From: Liopterus haemorrhoidalis
Lineage: Eukaryota > Arthropoda > Insecta > Coleoptera > Dytiscidae
Direction of reading: 5' to 3'
Assembly: GCA_963971575.1 (NCBI GenBank)
Contig: OZ020616.1
Span: 23,454,713-23,518,712, forward strand
DNA length: 64,000 nucleotides
Shown here: piece by piece, positions 9,190-20,489 of the stretch
Layout of the letters: each line of letters opens with the position of its first letter
Position numbering within the stretch: the stretch's first letter is position 1
Translations under genes and position numbers: made by a program
The notes under the pieces: model-generated
What the model was told of the DNA's origin: nothing
The model's database searches: none
What the model saw: the letters and a program-made list of their open reading frames with translations, nothing else

Positions 9190-11962
9190 TTAGCTCATTA
9201 ACTCACATTAATTTTATATAATCCTTACAAGCGACTCTACTTGTGCTAAGCCAGCGTTTCTCATACACCAACTCCATCAACGTGCAAATCTATCTCGCCC
9301 CCCGTGTTTCACTCTGGTTCACGCTAAAGAGGTTGAATTATTACTGGCTGCCAAACTATCAAAACTGGTCTCCTGGCAATTTTACAATGCATACAACTGG
9401 CTCATCTCCGAGCCATTCGACAATGACTATCGGGCAATCCGTCCGAATATGCCACCTTAATATAGAAGAGATAATCAAAGCAAAAAGTGAATGTATCTCT
9501 AAGCTATTCATAGAGAACAAAATCGATATAGCTGCAATACAAGAGTGTCACACATCCGATGAACACCAGCTGAGGTCCAAAGGTAAAATTTCTGGCTATT
9601 TCTTAATTTGCGCTTACTTCCACCATACCTACAGTATTACAACCTATGGCCGGGCAGGATTATCAAATGTCCGACTAATATCGACGAGCAATAATAATAA
9701 AGTCCATATCATTACTATTGCTCTCGGAAAAATGACGACAATAAACATCTACAAACCCCCACAAACACCATGGTCTACTGACGTGCTTCCTCCACATATA
9801 CATCCTGCTATTTACGTCGGAGACTTTAATAGACAGAAGCTAACAACTTATTACTAATCTTTGACGCCAAAGATCGACCTACTTTCAGATCGGCGAGATG
9901 GAATACCGAGACTTCTCCAGACATCTGTTTTGTTTCCCACGACAGCCGTGGACATCACCTACCTACTACTAGGAAAGTTCTGAGGGTATTTCCTCACATC
10001 CAGCATCGCCCGTGATTATTAACATAGGTATTCAAATCCCAATGAACCAGTCCACCCCAAGACCTAGATGGAATTGACAAGGCAAATTGGTGTGTGTTTT
10101 CATCTGAACTCGATAAGGTGATTCGTTGGATCCGACCCAAAGCGGAAAACTATCATCGGTTTTTTAAAGCTGTAATTTCCACAGCAAAAGAACATAGTCC
10201 CAGGGGATTCAGAAAGCAATACATCCCCGGTTGGGATGAAAGCAGCGAAAAACTTTACGAAGACAATAAAACTAGTGGCAGCACAGAAATTGCCGATGAA
10301 CTAGTTCATAGTTTAGACCATGCAAAAAGGGAAAAGTGGCGAAGCACGGTGCAGAATATGAGCTTTAAGCACTCTAGCAGAAAAGCTTGGAGTCTACTAC
10401 GCAAACTAGGGAACTCTAACAAAGCTAGCATAGCTCCGTCAAAAGTCATACCAAACCAGGTAGCCAATCATTTAGTTAATATGTCTCGAGCAAAACCACA
10501 TAAGACTCATTCCACATTAATCAAAAAAGAACTGACAGTTCTAAAAAGAACTTGCGCCAGTGCAACAACTTTTTCAGAAAACTTCACAAAGCAGGAAGTT
10601 ACCAAAGCACTATCAGAACTGAATCTAGGAAGAGACCCGGATTTGATAGTATTCAGAACGAGTTTTTGATAAACTGCGGAGAAAAGTCCCGAGAGTGGCT
10701 TGCCAAGTTCTTCTCGGATATTTTAAACTCAGGCAAACTTCCGTCAGGGTTCAAATTAACTAAAGTTATCGCCATTCCGAAACCGGGAAAACCAAACGAT
10801 TGTCCGGAAAACTTCCGTCCAATCGCCCTATTAAGTGCATGCTACAAATTACTGGAACGCCTTATTCACCAAAGAATCTCGCCGCTAATTCAAAACATAA
10901 TTCCGATAGAACAAGTGGGCTTTCGGCCTTCCAGGTGCTGTGAAGAGCAAGTGTTAGCCTTAACAACGCATATTGAAGTGGGATATGAGCAACGTCTAAA
11001 AACTGGAGCAGTATTTATAGACTTAACAGCTGCTTACGACACTGTTTGAAGAGAGGGCCTATTACATAAGTTGATTAAGGTCGTTAAGTGTAACAAAATA
11101 GTCTCCCTTATAAACAGTATGTTGAGCAACAGGCTATTCAGGGTCGCGATGGACAACCAGATCAGTTCCAATCGCATGCTGAACAATGGTCTTGCTCAAG
11201 GATCGGTACTTGTACCGCTACTTTTCAACCTGTATTTCTCCGATATGCCGCAAACAGCAAGCAAAAAATTCGCTTATGCAGACGATCTTGCCATAACAAC
11301 TCAACACGGAAATATAATCAACCTGGAAGATCTAGTATTACTTAGCGAATATTTCAAGAAATGGCGACTAACTCCCAGTACTGCAAAAACTTAAACTTGC
11401 TGTTTCCCACTAAAGAACATATTGGCTCATACGCCCATTGATGTGACTCTTGACGGAATAATCTTGCCTTTCAACCCAACACCAAAATATCTGGGACTGA
11501 CTCTAGACCGGACACTCTCTTTCAACAAACATCTAAGTAACGTTGCTGCGAAACTCAGATCCAGAAACAATATTCTCCAAAAACTAGCTGGTTCACCGTG
11601 GGGAGCAAACGCGTAAATAGCCCTCATGCAAGGAAAGTGGACATAGCACTGAATGAAACGTTGCGAATAATAACTGGTGTCATTAGGTCAACACCTACCT
11701 ACTGGCTTCCAGTTCTCGCTTATATTCAGCCACCCCATATACGCCGCCTGTCAGCCCTCTTGCGAGTGTACGGGAAAATTAATGAAAATGCAGAACTTCC
11801 TATACATGCGGACCTGGCCAGTACCGACTTCCACAGACTTAAATCCCGCCACCCATCAGTTATTACAGCAAGGGTTACTACGGCAACTGGTTACAACGCA
11901 AAAAAAACCTGGCAGCAAAAATCGGCGGAGCAGGCCCCAGCTGAGTTCCACTCCTTATTTAA
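9190..11962 (+). pseudogene. LINE ORF2 (endonuclease + RT), part 1
   Basis: A long degraded non-LTR retrotransposon. An AP-endonuclease start (VRICHLNIEEI, IAAIQECHTSDEHQL, GDFN at about 9820) is followed by a linker frame at 10094-10669, then RT blocks PKPGKPNDCPENFRPIALLS, GAVFIDLTAAYDTV, NGLAQGSVLVPLLFNLYF and FAYADDLAITT (about 11268-11300), then the thumb. At least five frameshifts or stops break it. It ends exactly at TTAA (11959-11962), where a piggyBac element is inserted; its C-terminal tail resumes at 14567. Confidence 0.85.
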
Positions 11963-12705
11963 GCCGTAGTTGACCAAAATATACACATCCAACCAAGTGG
12001 GGTGTAGTATACCCTAGGCTTTTCTCAATTAATATCAATTAAAATAAGGTAAAATTTATACAGTTAGATGCTGTCAAGCATATAGAACAATATAACAAAC
12101 AAAAACAAAAATCAAAGTAATTATTTAATGCTTTTTTAATAATTTTTTCAATAAAAGTCAAAATCACGCCAATTTCTTTCCTAAATTGCATTATACTTCA
12201 AGTTGCGTCTCGTGTTGACTGACAACATTGCATCTCTCGTTCACACCAACTCTCACACATACTAATTTAGGTAGCTTTTTTTTTTTTTAATTTTTAATGG
12301 CCTTTGCTACTGTGGCAATTAGCCATAATTTAGGTAGCTCTCTAATAGGTCTATGTATTTTGGTGGGGGAGACAATTTCTTTCTCATTTCTCAAGCAAAG
12401 CTTGAATTTTGAATTATTTGCTATTAGATACTTCGTTATTGCCATAGTGTTTTCAAATATTATCATAGGCGCAACAAATATTTTTATCTAAATATTTTTT
12501 CATTTGTTTTGTTTTTTTTTTATTTGTTTAGATTAGTATTATGGTTTTGATTTTGAAATTATTAATTTTTAGACCTTTTTAGTTATTTCTGATTACTTTT
12601 TTTGTTTGAACGGTCTTAGCTGCAGAGGTTATTGGCCAATTTCGGATTATTGATTGATTTTGATTATTTGAAATTGTATATTAGTTGATTTTTTTATTAT
12701 ACATC

Positions 12706-14285
12706 ATGTCAGATTTAGATTCGAGCAGTGACGACGAATATGATTCAGACATTGAAATTGAATGCCCAAATGGAAATGAAACAGATGTAGAAGATGTTTT
12801 AGAAATAGACTCTGAAGACGACATGTTTATGACAGTGACGATCACAACGATGACAATGACCTTTTTTTTACTCAAAATCTGGAATGAAATGGTATAAAAA
12901 TCCCCCAAATAATTACCAAAATAAAAACCTCACTATTTCAGACTTGCCAAAATTGAAAAACGGAAAATTTAGACAAAAATTTTATTAAAATTTTGAAAAA
13001 TGAATTGCTCGCTTTTTTTGGTATACTGTTGGCTAGTGGTAAAACCCGCTGTATGAAAGTTCCATTTACTGAACTATGGAAAATAGATTCCCTAACAAAG
13101 CATCATTTTGCTACTTCTGCAATGTCCAGAAACAGATTTTCGTTTATTTTTAGTAATTTAAGGTTCGTCGATAAATCTACTCGGCAAGTAAGACTTGAGC
13201 AAAGTGGCAATAAATTAAAGCCTAATCGCTGAACTTTATTATCAATTTAATAAAAACTGTACTAGGTATCTGGATCCTGCGCATATCACCATTGATGAGC
13301 GTCTGGCAACATATCGGGGCAAATGCCCATTTAGGGTATATATGCGGAGTTAGCCAGGACGTTATGGGATAAAGATATGGGCCGCAGACGACGGAAAAAC
13401 TGGTAACATTTTAAATTCCCAGGTTTACACTGGTAAGATAAATAATAAAAGGGAAATAAATCAAGGCCAGAGAATTGTTTTGGATCTATTGCAGCCCTAT
13501 TCTAATTTAGGGGTTACGGCCGATAATTTTTTCACATCGGTGCCATTGGTGAAGAAATTATTAGAAAAAAATGTATATTACACGGGAACTGTTCGAATGA
13601 ACAAAACTGAAATTCCTAAGGAGTTTAAAAAGTCACCAAAACTTCCTGTGCAGACAAGTATTTTTGGATTTACGGATGACTTGACTATGGTTTCTTATGT
13701 GCCCCAAAAAGATAAGTCAGTAGTTTTATTGTCATCTCATATAAGAGAAAACATCATAAGTAACATTAAAAACAAACTGGATATTATTATCCATTACAAT
13801 AAAACTAAAGGTGCCGTTGATATCGGTTATGGAATGACGCGGGAATATTCATGCCTTCGAACAACCAGACGTTGGCCCTTTCGACTATTTCTGGAAATAT
13901 TAGATATGGTTGCACTAAATGCTTATGTCGCCTGAAAATTAAAAATCCTGAATGGCAAAGAAATAATACGGGCAAAAGGAAAATATTCATCGAGCAGCTA
14001 TCATTGAATCTAATGATTCCTAACGTAATTGAAAGACGTGAAAATAATCCATATTTACATCTTGACGTCAAAATTAGTATTGATTTGTTTTATAAATTAA
14101 TGGATATACCATTCCAAGATGAAAATGTCCCTCCCAAAAAAAAAAAAAGAAATTTGATAGATGCTCAATATGCCCGCGATCCAAAAACAGAAAAACCAGA
14201 TACCAGTGCAGCATGTGCAATAAATATATATTGTATGCAGCACTGTGAATTCATTTGTTCCAGCTGCAATAATTTAAAAAAATAG
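12706..14285 (+). pseudogene. piggyBac transposase
   Basis: A DDD/E-type transposase (DDE_Tnp_1_7 family). It has an acidic N-terminus from the ATG at 12706 (SDLDSSSDDEYDSD), then FFGILLASGKTRCMKVPFTE, HITIDERLATYRGKCPF, GRYGIKIWAADDGKTGN, VTADNFFTSVPLVKKLLEKN (second catalytic Asp), and KGAVDIGYGMTREYSCLRTT. In the last block the usual second Asp of VDxxDQ is replaced. A Cys-rich C-terminus (CMQHCEFICSSC) is the remains of the family's zinc finger. Frameshifts near 12890, 13230 and 13935 and a stop near 13353 inactivate it. Confidence 0.9.
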
Positions 14286-14527
14286 GAATTTAAATAGTAA
14301 TTTTTAAATAATGAAAAATACAAATTTAAATATAATCTGTACGCCAATGGTCAAACAACGTTTATTTATTTATAATTCGTTCGAAATGCGCTGTTGACAA
14401 ATATAATTTAGACATATTTTTTTGTAAATGGTGTTTTTGAATTTTTTGTCGATTAAAAATTAAATTATTGTTAAATATTAACTAATTCATAAATATTGTC
14501 AATAGATACATCATTTCCACTATTAAT

Positions 14528-14552
14528 ATACTGGGGTGTGACACACCCCATT
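14528..14552. repeat. short palindrome at the piggyBac right end
   Basis: TGGGGTGTG-A-CACACCCCA forms a perfect 9-bp stem around one base. A single arm of it occurs near the left end, so this looks like a duplicated subterminal motif, possibly a transposase binding site. Confidence 0.6.
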
Positions 14553-14570
14553 TGGTCAAGCTTGGGTTAA

Positions 14571-14999
14571 CCACGAAGAACCTCCGAATGGATTTGACCT
14601 TCCCAGAAAAACATGGGTATCTTTGAACAGAGTTAGAGCGGGCCACGGCAGAAGCAGTGACTCTTTGTTCAGATGGAGGATGCGGGCGAATCCAAACTTC
14701 GACTGCGTTGCAGAATGTCAGTCGATGAGGCACATCGTCTTTGAATGCCCTAACAGAGTCTTTCAAGGGACAGCAGAAGATTTTGTATTGGTGACAGAAA
14801 GTGCTTTAAACTGGTTGTCAAATATAGACATATCACTGTAATCATTTTTCAATTTGTTTTTAATTTTTTCTTCTATATTGGGATTAGAAACATTATATTT
14901 TACTACTGGTATTTGTGCTATTTTATAGATATTATGTGACTTGTTTATATTATGTAACTGTATGCAGCCATGCGCTAAATAAATAAAACAAATAAATAA
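14571..14999 (+). pseudogene. LINE ORF2 C-terminus, part 2 (after piggyBac)
   Basis: Continuation of the LINE at 9190-11962. Motifs are EEPPNGFDLPRKTWVSLNRV, GHGRSSDSLFRW, then CVAECQSMRHIVFECP and the terminal NIDISL with a stop at 14839-14841. The family's tail matches that at 1460-1912. A 3' UTR with an AAATAAATAAAAC-type tail ends at about 14999. Confidence 0.8.
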
Positions 15000-15241
15000 C
15001 TTTAACTTGTCACAGTTACACTGAATGTTACCTGTTTATATACTAAATTTCAGAATTTTCCCGGAAAATACTCGTTTTTCATTTTGCCAATTATTTTATC
15101 ATATCAGTTGGCTTAGCTAAGTAATTTTTTATTTTTGACTGTGCAACATCTTACACTTAAGTATTTGGTTTAAGCTGAAGCTTAAGGTTTAGCTAAATTA
15201 ATACTTAAGCGGTAACTGTACAGTTACCGCTTAACTGGGCC
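15000..15241. repeat. gene-free segment with a perfect 30-bp palindrome
   Basis: A perfect 30-bp palindrome sits at 15205-15234 (half-site TTAAGCGGTAACTGT), with several further inverted CTTAAG/TTAGCTAA motifs in the preceding 130 bp. It marks the truncated left edge of the copia remnant and may be the joined ends of a MITE. Confidence 0.65.
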
Positions 15242-17092
15242 TTAATATCGTAATGTCTTACTTTTAATTTTCTTGCGGCTGCAATGGTTAGTAATATCCG
15301 AAATGAACTTTGTCTTGTGAGCAAATGTCGAATAATAATCTTCACCATATTTCTGTGAATATTCCTTTGCAACTAGTCTCGCTTTATATGTTTGAACTTT
15401 ACCTTCTGAACCATACTTGATTTTAAAACACCATTTACAACCAATTTTCGTTTTTCCCAATGGTAACTCCGTTAGTTCCCAAGTCTTCAGATTTTTTAAT
15501 GAATTCATCTCTTCATTAGCAGCTTCGATCCATTTTTCTTTTTTTTTTTTTCAATAGGCAATTTTTCCATGAGTTTGGTTCCGAATTATGTACCATTTGT
15601 ACACTATACGCTAGTCGTTGTGGAAGAACTTCTATATTTTGTCATGTGGATCTTCTTTATTGGTTTTCCTGCTGTGGTATTTCTTCATTTTCTTGCAGCT
15701 GCATATGTTCTACTTCGTCTTTCTTGTATTTGTTCTTTTTCTTTTGATTCAATACTGATTTGTATATCTGTTTCTGTTTCATTATTCTATGTAATATATT
15801 TGAATTAGGGTTTTATTATATCTTCGTCAATCACCAGCGATCTACTGATTCTATATCCTTTTTGTGTTTCGCTATATCCAACCAAAAAACCTTCCGCTGC
15901 TCGAGAATCTCATTTTGTACGCTTTTCTTTCGGAATGTGATAATAAACTTTACTTCCCAAAATTCTTAAATGATTTGAATTTGTTTTCTTTCCATTCCAT
16001 AATTCATACGGCGTTTTTGTAATGGCTTTAGAACGCTATCTTTTTTGTCCGTAGCAAGCAGTAATAATTGCTTCTCCACAATTGTATTTGGTAGATTGCT
16101 ATCAAATAGCATGCTTCTTGCACTCTTACATAATGTACGATTTTTCCTTCCTGCTACCCTGTTCTGTTCAGGATTATAGGGAAAAGTGGTCTGAAATAGT
16201 TTGCCATTAGATTTCAGAATATTTTGCATTTCCCTGTTAGTATAATGAGTGCCGTTATCACTTCGGTTTTCTGTCAAATTTATTATAAACATATGCAATA
16301 TATTCTTTAATCTTTTCTGAAACATCGTTTTTATTGTATAGCAATGTCAATTAATGTAAGAAAATATTTCTTCTTACCGCGAGTTATTGTTCTCATGGGG
16401 CCATATACGTCCGTATGTGCCAAATCTAAAATTTGCTTCGAGTGTGAAGTGCTTACTTTAGGAAACGATTTCTTCGCCATCTTTCCTTTTATACAATTTA
16501 CGCACTTCATTAATTGGTTGCATTTCTTAATAACTATTCCATCAACTAACTTATCTTGGACCAGCATCTTCACCGCCTCATGATATCTATGTGCCACGCG
16601 TCGGTGCCATAGATGGACACAGTCTCCGTGTTTTTCTTGTGTAACTATATTTACAGACTCTTTGCAATTTAACAGATATAAATCACCTCTAATTCTGCTA
16701 GTAGCGTGTATTTTATTATATTTTGTAATGCCACAACTGTCATCTTGAAATTTGACAACATATCCACTTTCTGTCAATTTCTTAACTGAAAGCAATTTAC
16801 TCTCTAGATGAGGCACATATAGCACATTTCTAATTAATATACTTTTTGACTTGGTTGGAGATATATCAAAATTTACATAACCTTCCCCCACTCTTTCTGA
16901 CAAAGTATACTGACCATTGGCCAGCGTCTCGATTTCTTTCCTGTCCTCATTGATATGGGTGAAACATTTCTTATTATTAGACATGTGACTCGTTGCTCCT
17001 GAATCTATACACCATATATCTGAATGCAATTTGTATCCTTTTGCTGTAAAAACTGCTTCTAACTCTTTATCGTCAATTGCACCTTTGGCCAC
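15242..17092 (-). pseudogene. Ty1/copia Gag-Pol remnant
   Basis: Minus-strand copia polyprotein. The first open block (16331-17092) has the aspartic protease motif WCIDSGATSHM, the GAG-pre-integrase domain (HLWHRRVAHRYHEAVKML, CVNCIKGKMAKKSFP) and the start of the integrase (DLAHTDVYGPMRT). A second frame (15966-16325) continues the integrase (NGTHYTNREM, PEQNRVAGRKNRTLCKSARS). A third (15242-15508) opens the RT (GCKWCFKIKYG, YKARLVAKEYSQKYGEDYY). The RT catalytic part, RNase H and both LTRs are missing. Three or more frameshifts separate the blocks. An AVFTAKGYKLHSD linker precedes the protease; the gag knuckle is gone. Confidence 0.85.
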
Positions 17093-17179
17093 CGGTTATT
17101 GGCGCTTTACTAAAAAACATTTGTAATCATTGCTGCCATTACCAAGTGTAGTTCTTCTTCTTCTCTTTTGTTTTCTTTT

Positions 17180-17960
17180 GCTAGTATCAACATATACAAA
17201 TGGCTCCTACAATGTCTACCAGATCTACAACCAAACCTAAAATAACGTCTGCAAAATCAAATACAACCGGAAAATATTTAAATCTAGTCCATAGAAACTC
17301 ACCGATAAACTCCCCAAACTGCAGTTTTATTGACATTATAAACTACGCTGATGATCAGAATAATGAACCATCTATACAGCACGGAAGAAATAGTAGCGGA
17401 TCTTCGGCACGAGTTGACCGCCAGCGAGTTTTCCCTCACAGAATTGGAAGATAAATACAAACATCTTCAGAAATAACTCAAGAAAATCACTGATCTCATC
17501 AATTTGTACGCAACACAAGTAAAAGAGCTCAAGGACACAATAAAAAAATTATCGGATACCATACACAGCACCATACGCATGTTTCACACGCCTCGACACA
17601 AACTGAGGATATTACGGTATCAACAAACATTCAGACACAGGCAAAACACGTACAGACGGATCCTAGCAAAATTGTGAATTCTGAAATTCGGCATGGTTCA
17701 ACTGTAAATAAAAATAAACATTTTAAAATTCTTCTACTTTCTGACAGCCATGGCAGAGGATTCAGCGAAAGAAATAAAAATAGTATGCAACTTAATTATA
17801 ACATACAGCCTCATGTTGAAAGTATTGTCAAGCCCAACGCGACTTTTGATCAGGTGACCAAAAATATTGAAGACGAGTTTTACAAAACATGACATTAGTA
17901 TAACAAAGGTACAAATGACATGGAAATAGAATCTTTGTGTAGAAGTGTGCAGAATATAAT
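17180..17960 (+). pseudogene. CR1-like LINE ORF1 with SGNH-like domain
   Basis: From about 17200 a Ser/Thr/Asn-rich leader (MAPTMSTRSTTKPKI) leads, across frameshifts, to a coiled-coil-like stretch and then to KHFKILLLSDSHGRGFSERN and VKPNATFDQVTKNIED (17674-17892). These match the SGNH-hydrolase/esterase-like domain found in ORF1 of CR1-type LINEs. The GDS-like Ser (SDSHG) is present. The frame breaks after EFYKT and the sequence stops at 17960, where an unrelated insertion begins. ORF2 resumes at 19286. Confidence 0.65.
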
Positions 17961-19285
17961 TGTGGCGCCCGTTGCGCTGGTTTCGTAGGAGAGACGCAGG
18001 CGTCGCGGCGTCACATAGGTCTACGACTAAGATCGTAGGACCCGCCACACGTGGTGACCAATAAACGGTTCTGCTGAGAAATTTGTGATGTGCGGATATA
18101 ACCTGCAGCAGAATTGCAGGTAAATCGTTGAAAAAAGGGGGCGCGTTACTTCAGAGCAGAGTTATACTCACAAACAAAAAAAAAGGACAGGCAGGGTTCA
18201 GACGTATTTCACTCCAAGGGGTTATGCTTGGAGACTTATTACATGTGGTTTGGTTTTCCCTGGGAGTAGAGGTATTCGAAGGGGCCCACACAGTGGTTCT
18301 GGAGGAGTAATAACACAATTCTGTCCTCTTGAATCCCTAATCAGCCGTTGATATCGTAGAACTGCTCTGAGTAACACGAAAAATTATTTTGAATAATTTT
18401 TATTCAACAAACAAAAATTAATTGGGGAAAATGTAGCGGAAATTAGTATAAATAAAGTTTTACAAATATATGTTTCTCCCCGACACAACCAGATACATTG
18501 GGGTGAGAAACTATACACAAATTAATATTCAATTTACAATTTTCAGAATCTAAATTAACAAGTGGCAAATTAACAATGTGCGCACGCACAGGTACTGAAC
18601 TGTGCGGCGCGTCAAAATACAATGAAAAAATATTAATTGAAATGTGTACTCACGCGTTCCGTATGAAAATACGGAAAAATACTTAGCGTGGAGTACAGAT
18701 ACAGAAGTTGGCTTCAGTTATCCACAATCGGACTCTACAATATCCTGGTGGAATCGCCGATGTCGGTTGATTACTGGCCCAACTTCTGGAGTGGTCTAGG
18801 TTCTCCTGGTTCTCGTCTGGATGTTTGGTAGTTCCAAATAGACGCTACTTGAGAACTTTATAGATATGTTGAAAAATATCAAAATAACTCTTCTTGACGC
18901 GATCCAAAACGGGGGTTTTTTCCTTGTAAAAAACGTAGATCCCGAATGTGGTCAAGCACAAATTCTAGTTTACCAAATAGCTCGCAGCCTCGTCTTGGTA
19001 AACTCGAAACACAGTATATTAGATATTATGCAAAAAAACTCAAAAGACGTCTGTTCTCGATGAAAGACAATCGAGTAGTCGCCGTCTCAGACAGAATTAT
19101 ACAAGATTCTAGAAGTTCATACAATGAAAGCTAGAATTATATATGAAAAATAAGAATTTATAAAAATTACCGCAAGCGGTAATTTTGAATAGTTTTGCGA
19201 CTCAAGTGGTCGCAACAATAATCATGTGCAAATACTAATCTAATCATAAACACTATACTAAAATTAATAAACTCGGTGCATTTTT
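17961..19285. other. unidentified ~1.3-kb insertion in the LINE
   Basis: The segment between ORF1 (left) and the endonuclease (right) of the CR1-like LINE does not resemble either. It opens TGTGGCGCCCGTTGCGC (from 17960), is GC-richer for its first 130 bp, and ends near AATAAACTCGGTGCA, so it has TG...CA ends like an LTR. It has no open frame above 70 codons and no primer site or target duplication that I can see. A large solo LTR is one possibility. Confidence 0.35.
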
Positions 19286-19787
19286 TTTTTTATACATAAA
19301 TCCAGATATTTTTCTCGTAACAGAGCATTGGCAATCGGAAGAACAAATGAAATATTCTGTTATTGAAAATTATGAATTAGTGAATTATTTCTGCCGGGGC
19401 CTTGATCAATACGGCGGGACGGCAATTTATTGTAAGAAGAATTTAGCATCCTCAGTAAAAAAAAAATAATATAAAAGAATTTAATGCTCCATTTAGTTTT
19501 GAATGTAGTGGTGTGGAAGTGCATAGTATTATAATCATTGTATGCTACCGTCCTAGCGGAGCAAACTTAGAAATATTTTTTACTTATTTAAGTGACCTGC
19601 TGACTCATTTATCAAATTCTGACAAAAACATTATAATCGGTGGAGATTCCAAGATCGACATTCTTGTTAAAAGCTCTAGTAAAACACAATTTTTTAATAC
19701 ATTGACTTCTTTCGAATATAAAATTACAATTAATGAGCCCACGAGAATCTCCAGAACGCGGAATTCATGTATTGACAATTTTTTTGT
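19286..19787 (+). pseudogene. CR1-like LINE endonuclease, left part
   Basis: AP-endonuclease half of the same LINE: NPDIFLVTEHWQ (catalytic Glu), GGTAIYCKKNL, then after a frameshift IIIIVCYRPSG, NIIIGGDSKIDIL (GDFN-like, altered to GDSK) and INEPTRISRTRNSCIDNFFV. The frame is cut at 19787 by the I-clade LINE; its remainder resumes at 25870 beyond the target duplication. Confidence 0.7.
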
Positions 19788-19794
19788 CCCCGCA

Positions 19795-19953
19795 GGGGAA
19801 GTTCATAATGGCTATAACACTTGGCCATTTGTCGAGCTTTCGGGCCTGATGATCCCGCGTACCCTCAATCACGCAAGGGAATTTCATAATGGTCGCATCA
19901 CCTGACCATATAGAGCTTTTGGGCCTGATGATCCTACGTACCCTGAATCACAT
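19795..19953 (+). repeat. 80-bp tandem repeat in the LINE 5' UTR
   Basis: Two tandem copies (about 19795-19875 and 19876-19953) that share TTCATAATGG and GGGCCTGATGATCC and differ by some 15 changes. Tandem 5' monomers often act as promoters in LINEs; that role is inferred. Confidence 0.8.
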
Positions 19954-20489
19954 AACATTTGGGAGGAGACAGTTCAGAGAAGCCGACTGTGGGAATAGGC
20001 TTATCTGTTGTCTCTTTTATCTCCCACTTAAATTCCTACCCACGTGTTTGCCGTGCCTGGAGACCCGTAACGCCGGAGAAGAGGATCCTGGTCGGTTGAG
20101 GGAGACTGCTGCTCGCGGACAGTACGATCCCAACACGCCTTCTTTGGCCTCGGATTCGGTAAAACGGGAGGCTGAGTCTGGTCAGCTCAGTCAATCGGCT
20201 GGTGTCACGGTTCATGAATAGAGTGGCTCCACTACTGGATCGTGGATGCCGAGGTAATGCCGTGCCACTAGACAAGTATTCGGGGGTCTGTCGGAGCGGA
20301 TGCAGCTCGCAAGGTTCCAGAGTTGGCTACTACTGGTTCTCGAGCAGGTCGAGCAGCCCGTGACTACTTCCTCCGATGCTATATCATCCTGACATGTCTT
20401 GCGCAATGAGCCGGTTTGCGGTCAACGTCCCCGGTGTGGGGCTCCCTGGTGGGTGGGCATGGCAGGGTGATGAAACTTAGTATACGGGT

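Larger units (their letters stand above)
11963..14566 (+). mobile_element. piggyBac element in a TTAA site
   Basis: A 2604-bp unit flanked on both sides by TTAA (11959-11962 and 14567-14570), the obligatory piggyBac target. Its ends share the block TTGACCAAA in inverted orientation at equal depth (about seven bases inside each edge), and inside that the inverted pair GTGGGGTGT / ACACCCCA. It carries a decayed piggyBac transposase. The interrupted LINE frame continues in register once the unit and one TTAA are ignored, which confirms both borders. Confidence 0.9.

Noticed and set aside
12297..12491. 64-codon hydrophobic ORF resembling a membrane peptide
   Set aside because: It lies in non-coding piggyBac sequence, is AT-rich and has no supporting context.
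15569..15969. Plus-strand hydrophobic ORFs
   Set aside because: They are antisense to the copia polyprotein between integrase and RT.
6111..19998. Shared CTGTGGGAATAGGC at 6112 and 19987
   Set aside because: The two lie in a gypsy LTR-like segment and a LINE 5' UTR; the match is short and not extended, so chance or a common short motif is as likely as relatedness.
20036..20406. Minus-strand ORFs in GC-rich DNA
   Set aside because: They overlap the 5' UTR of the I-clade LINE and lack motifs.
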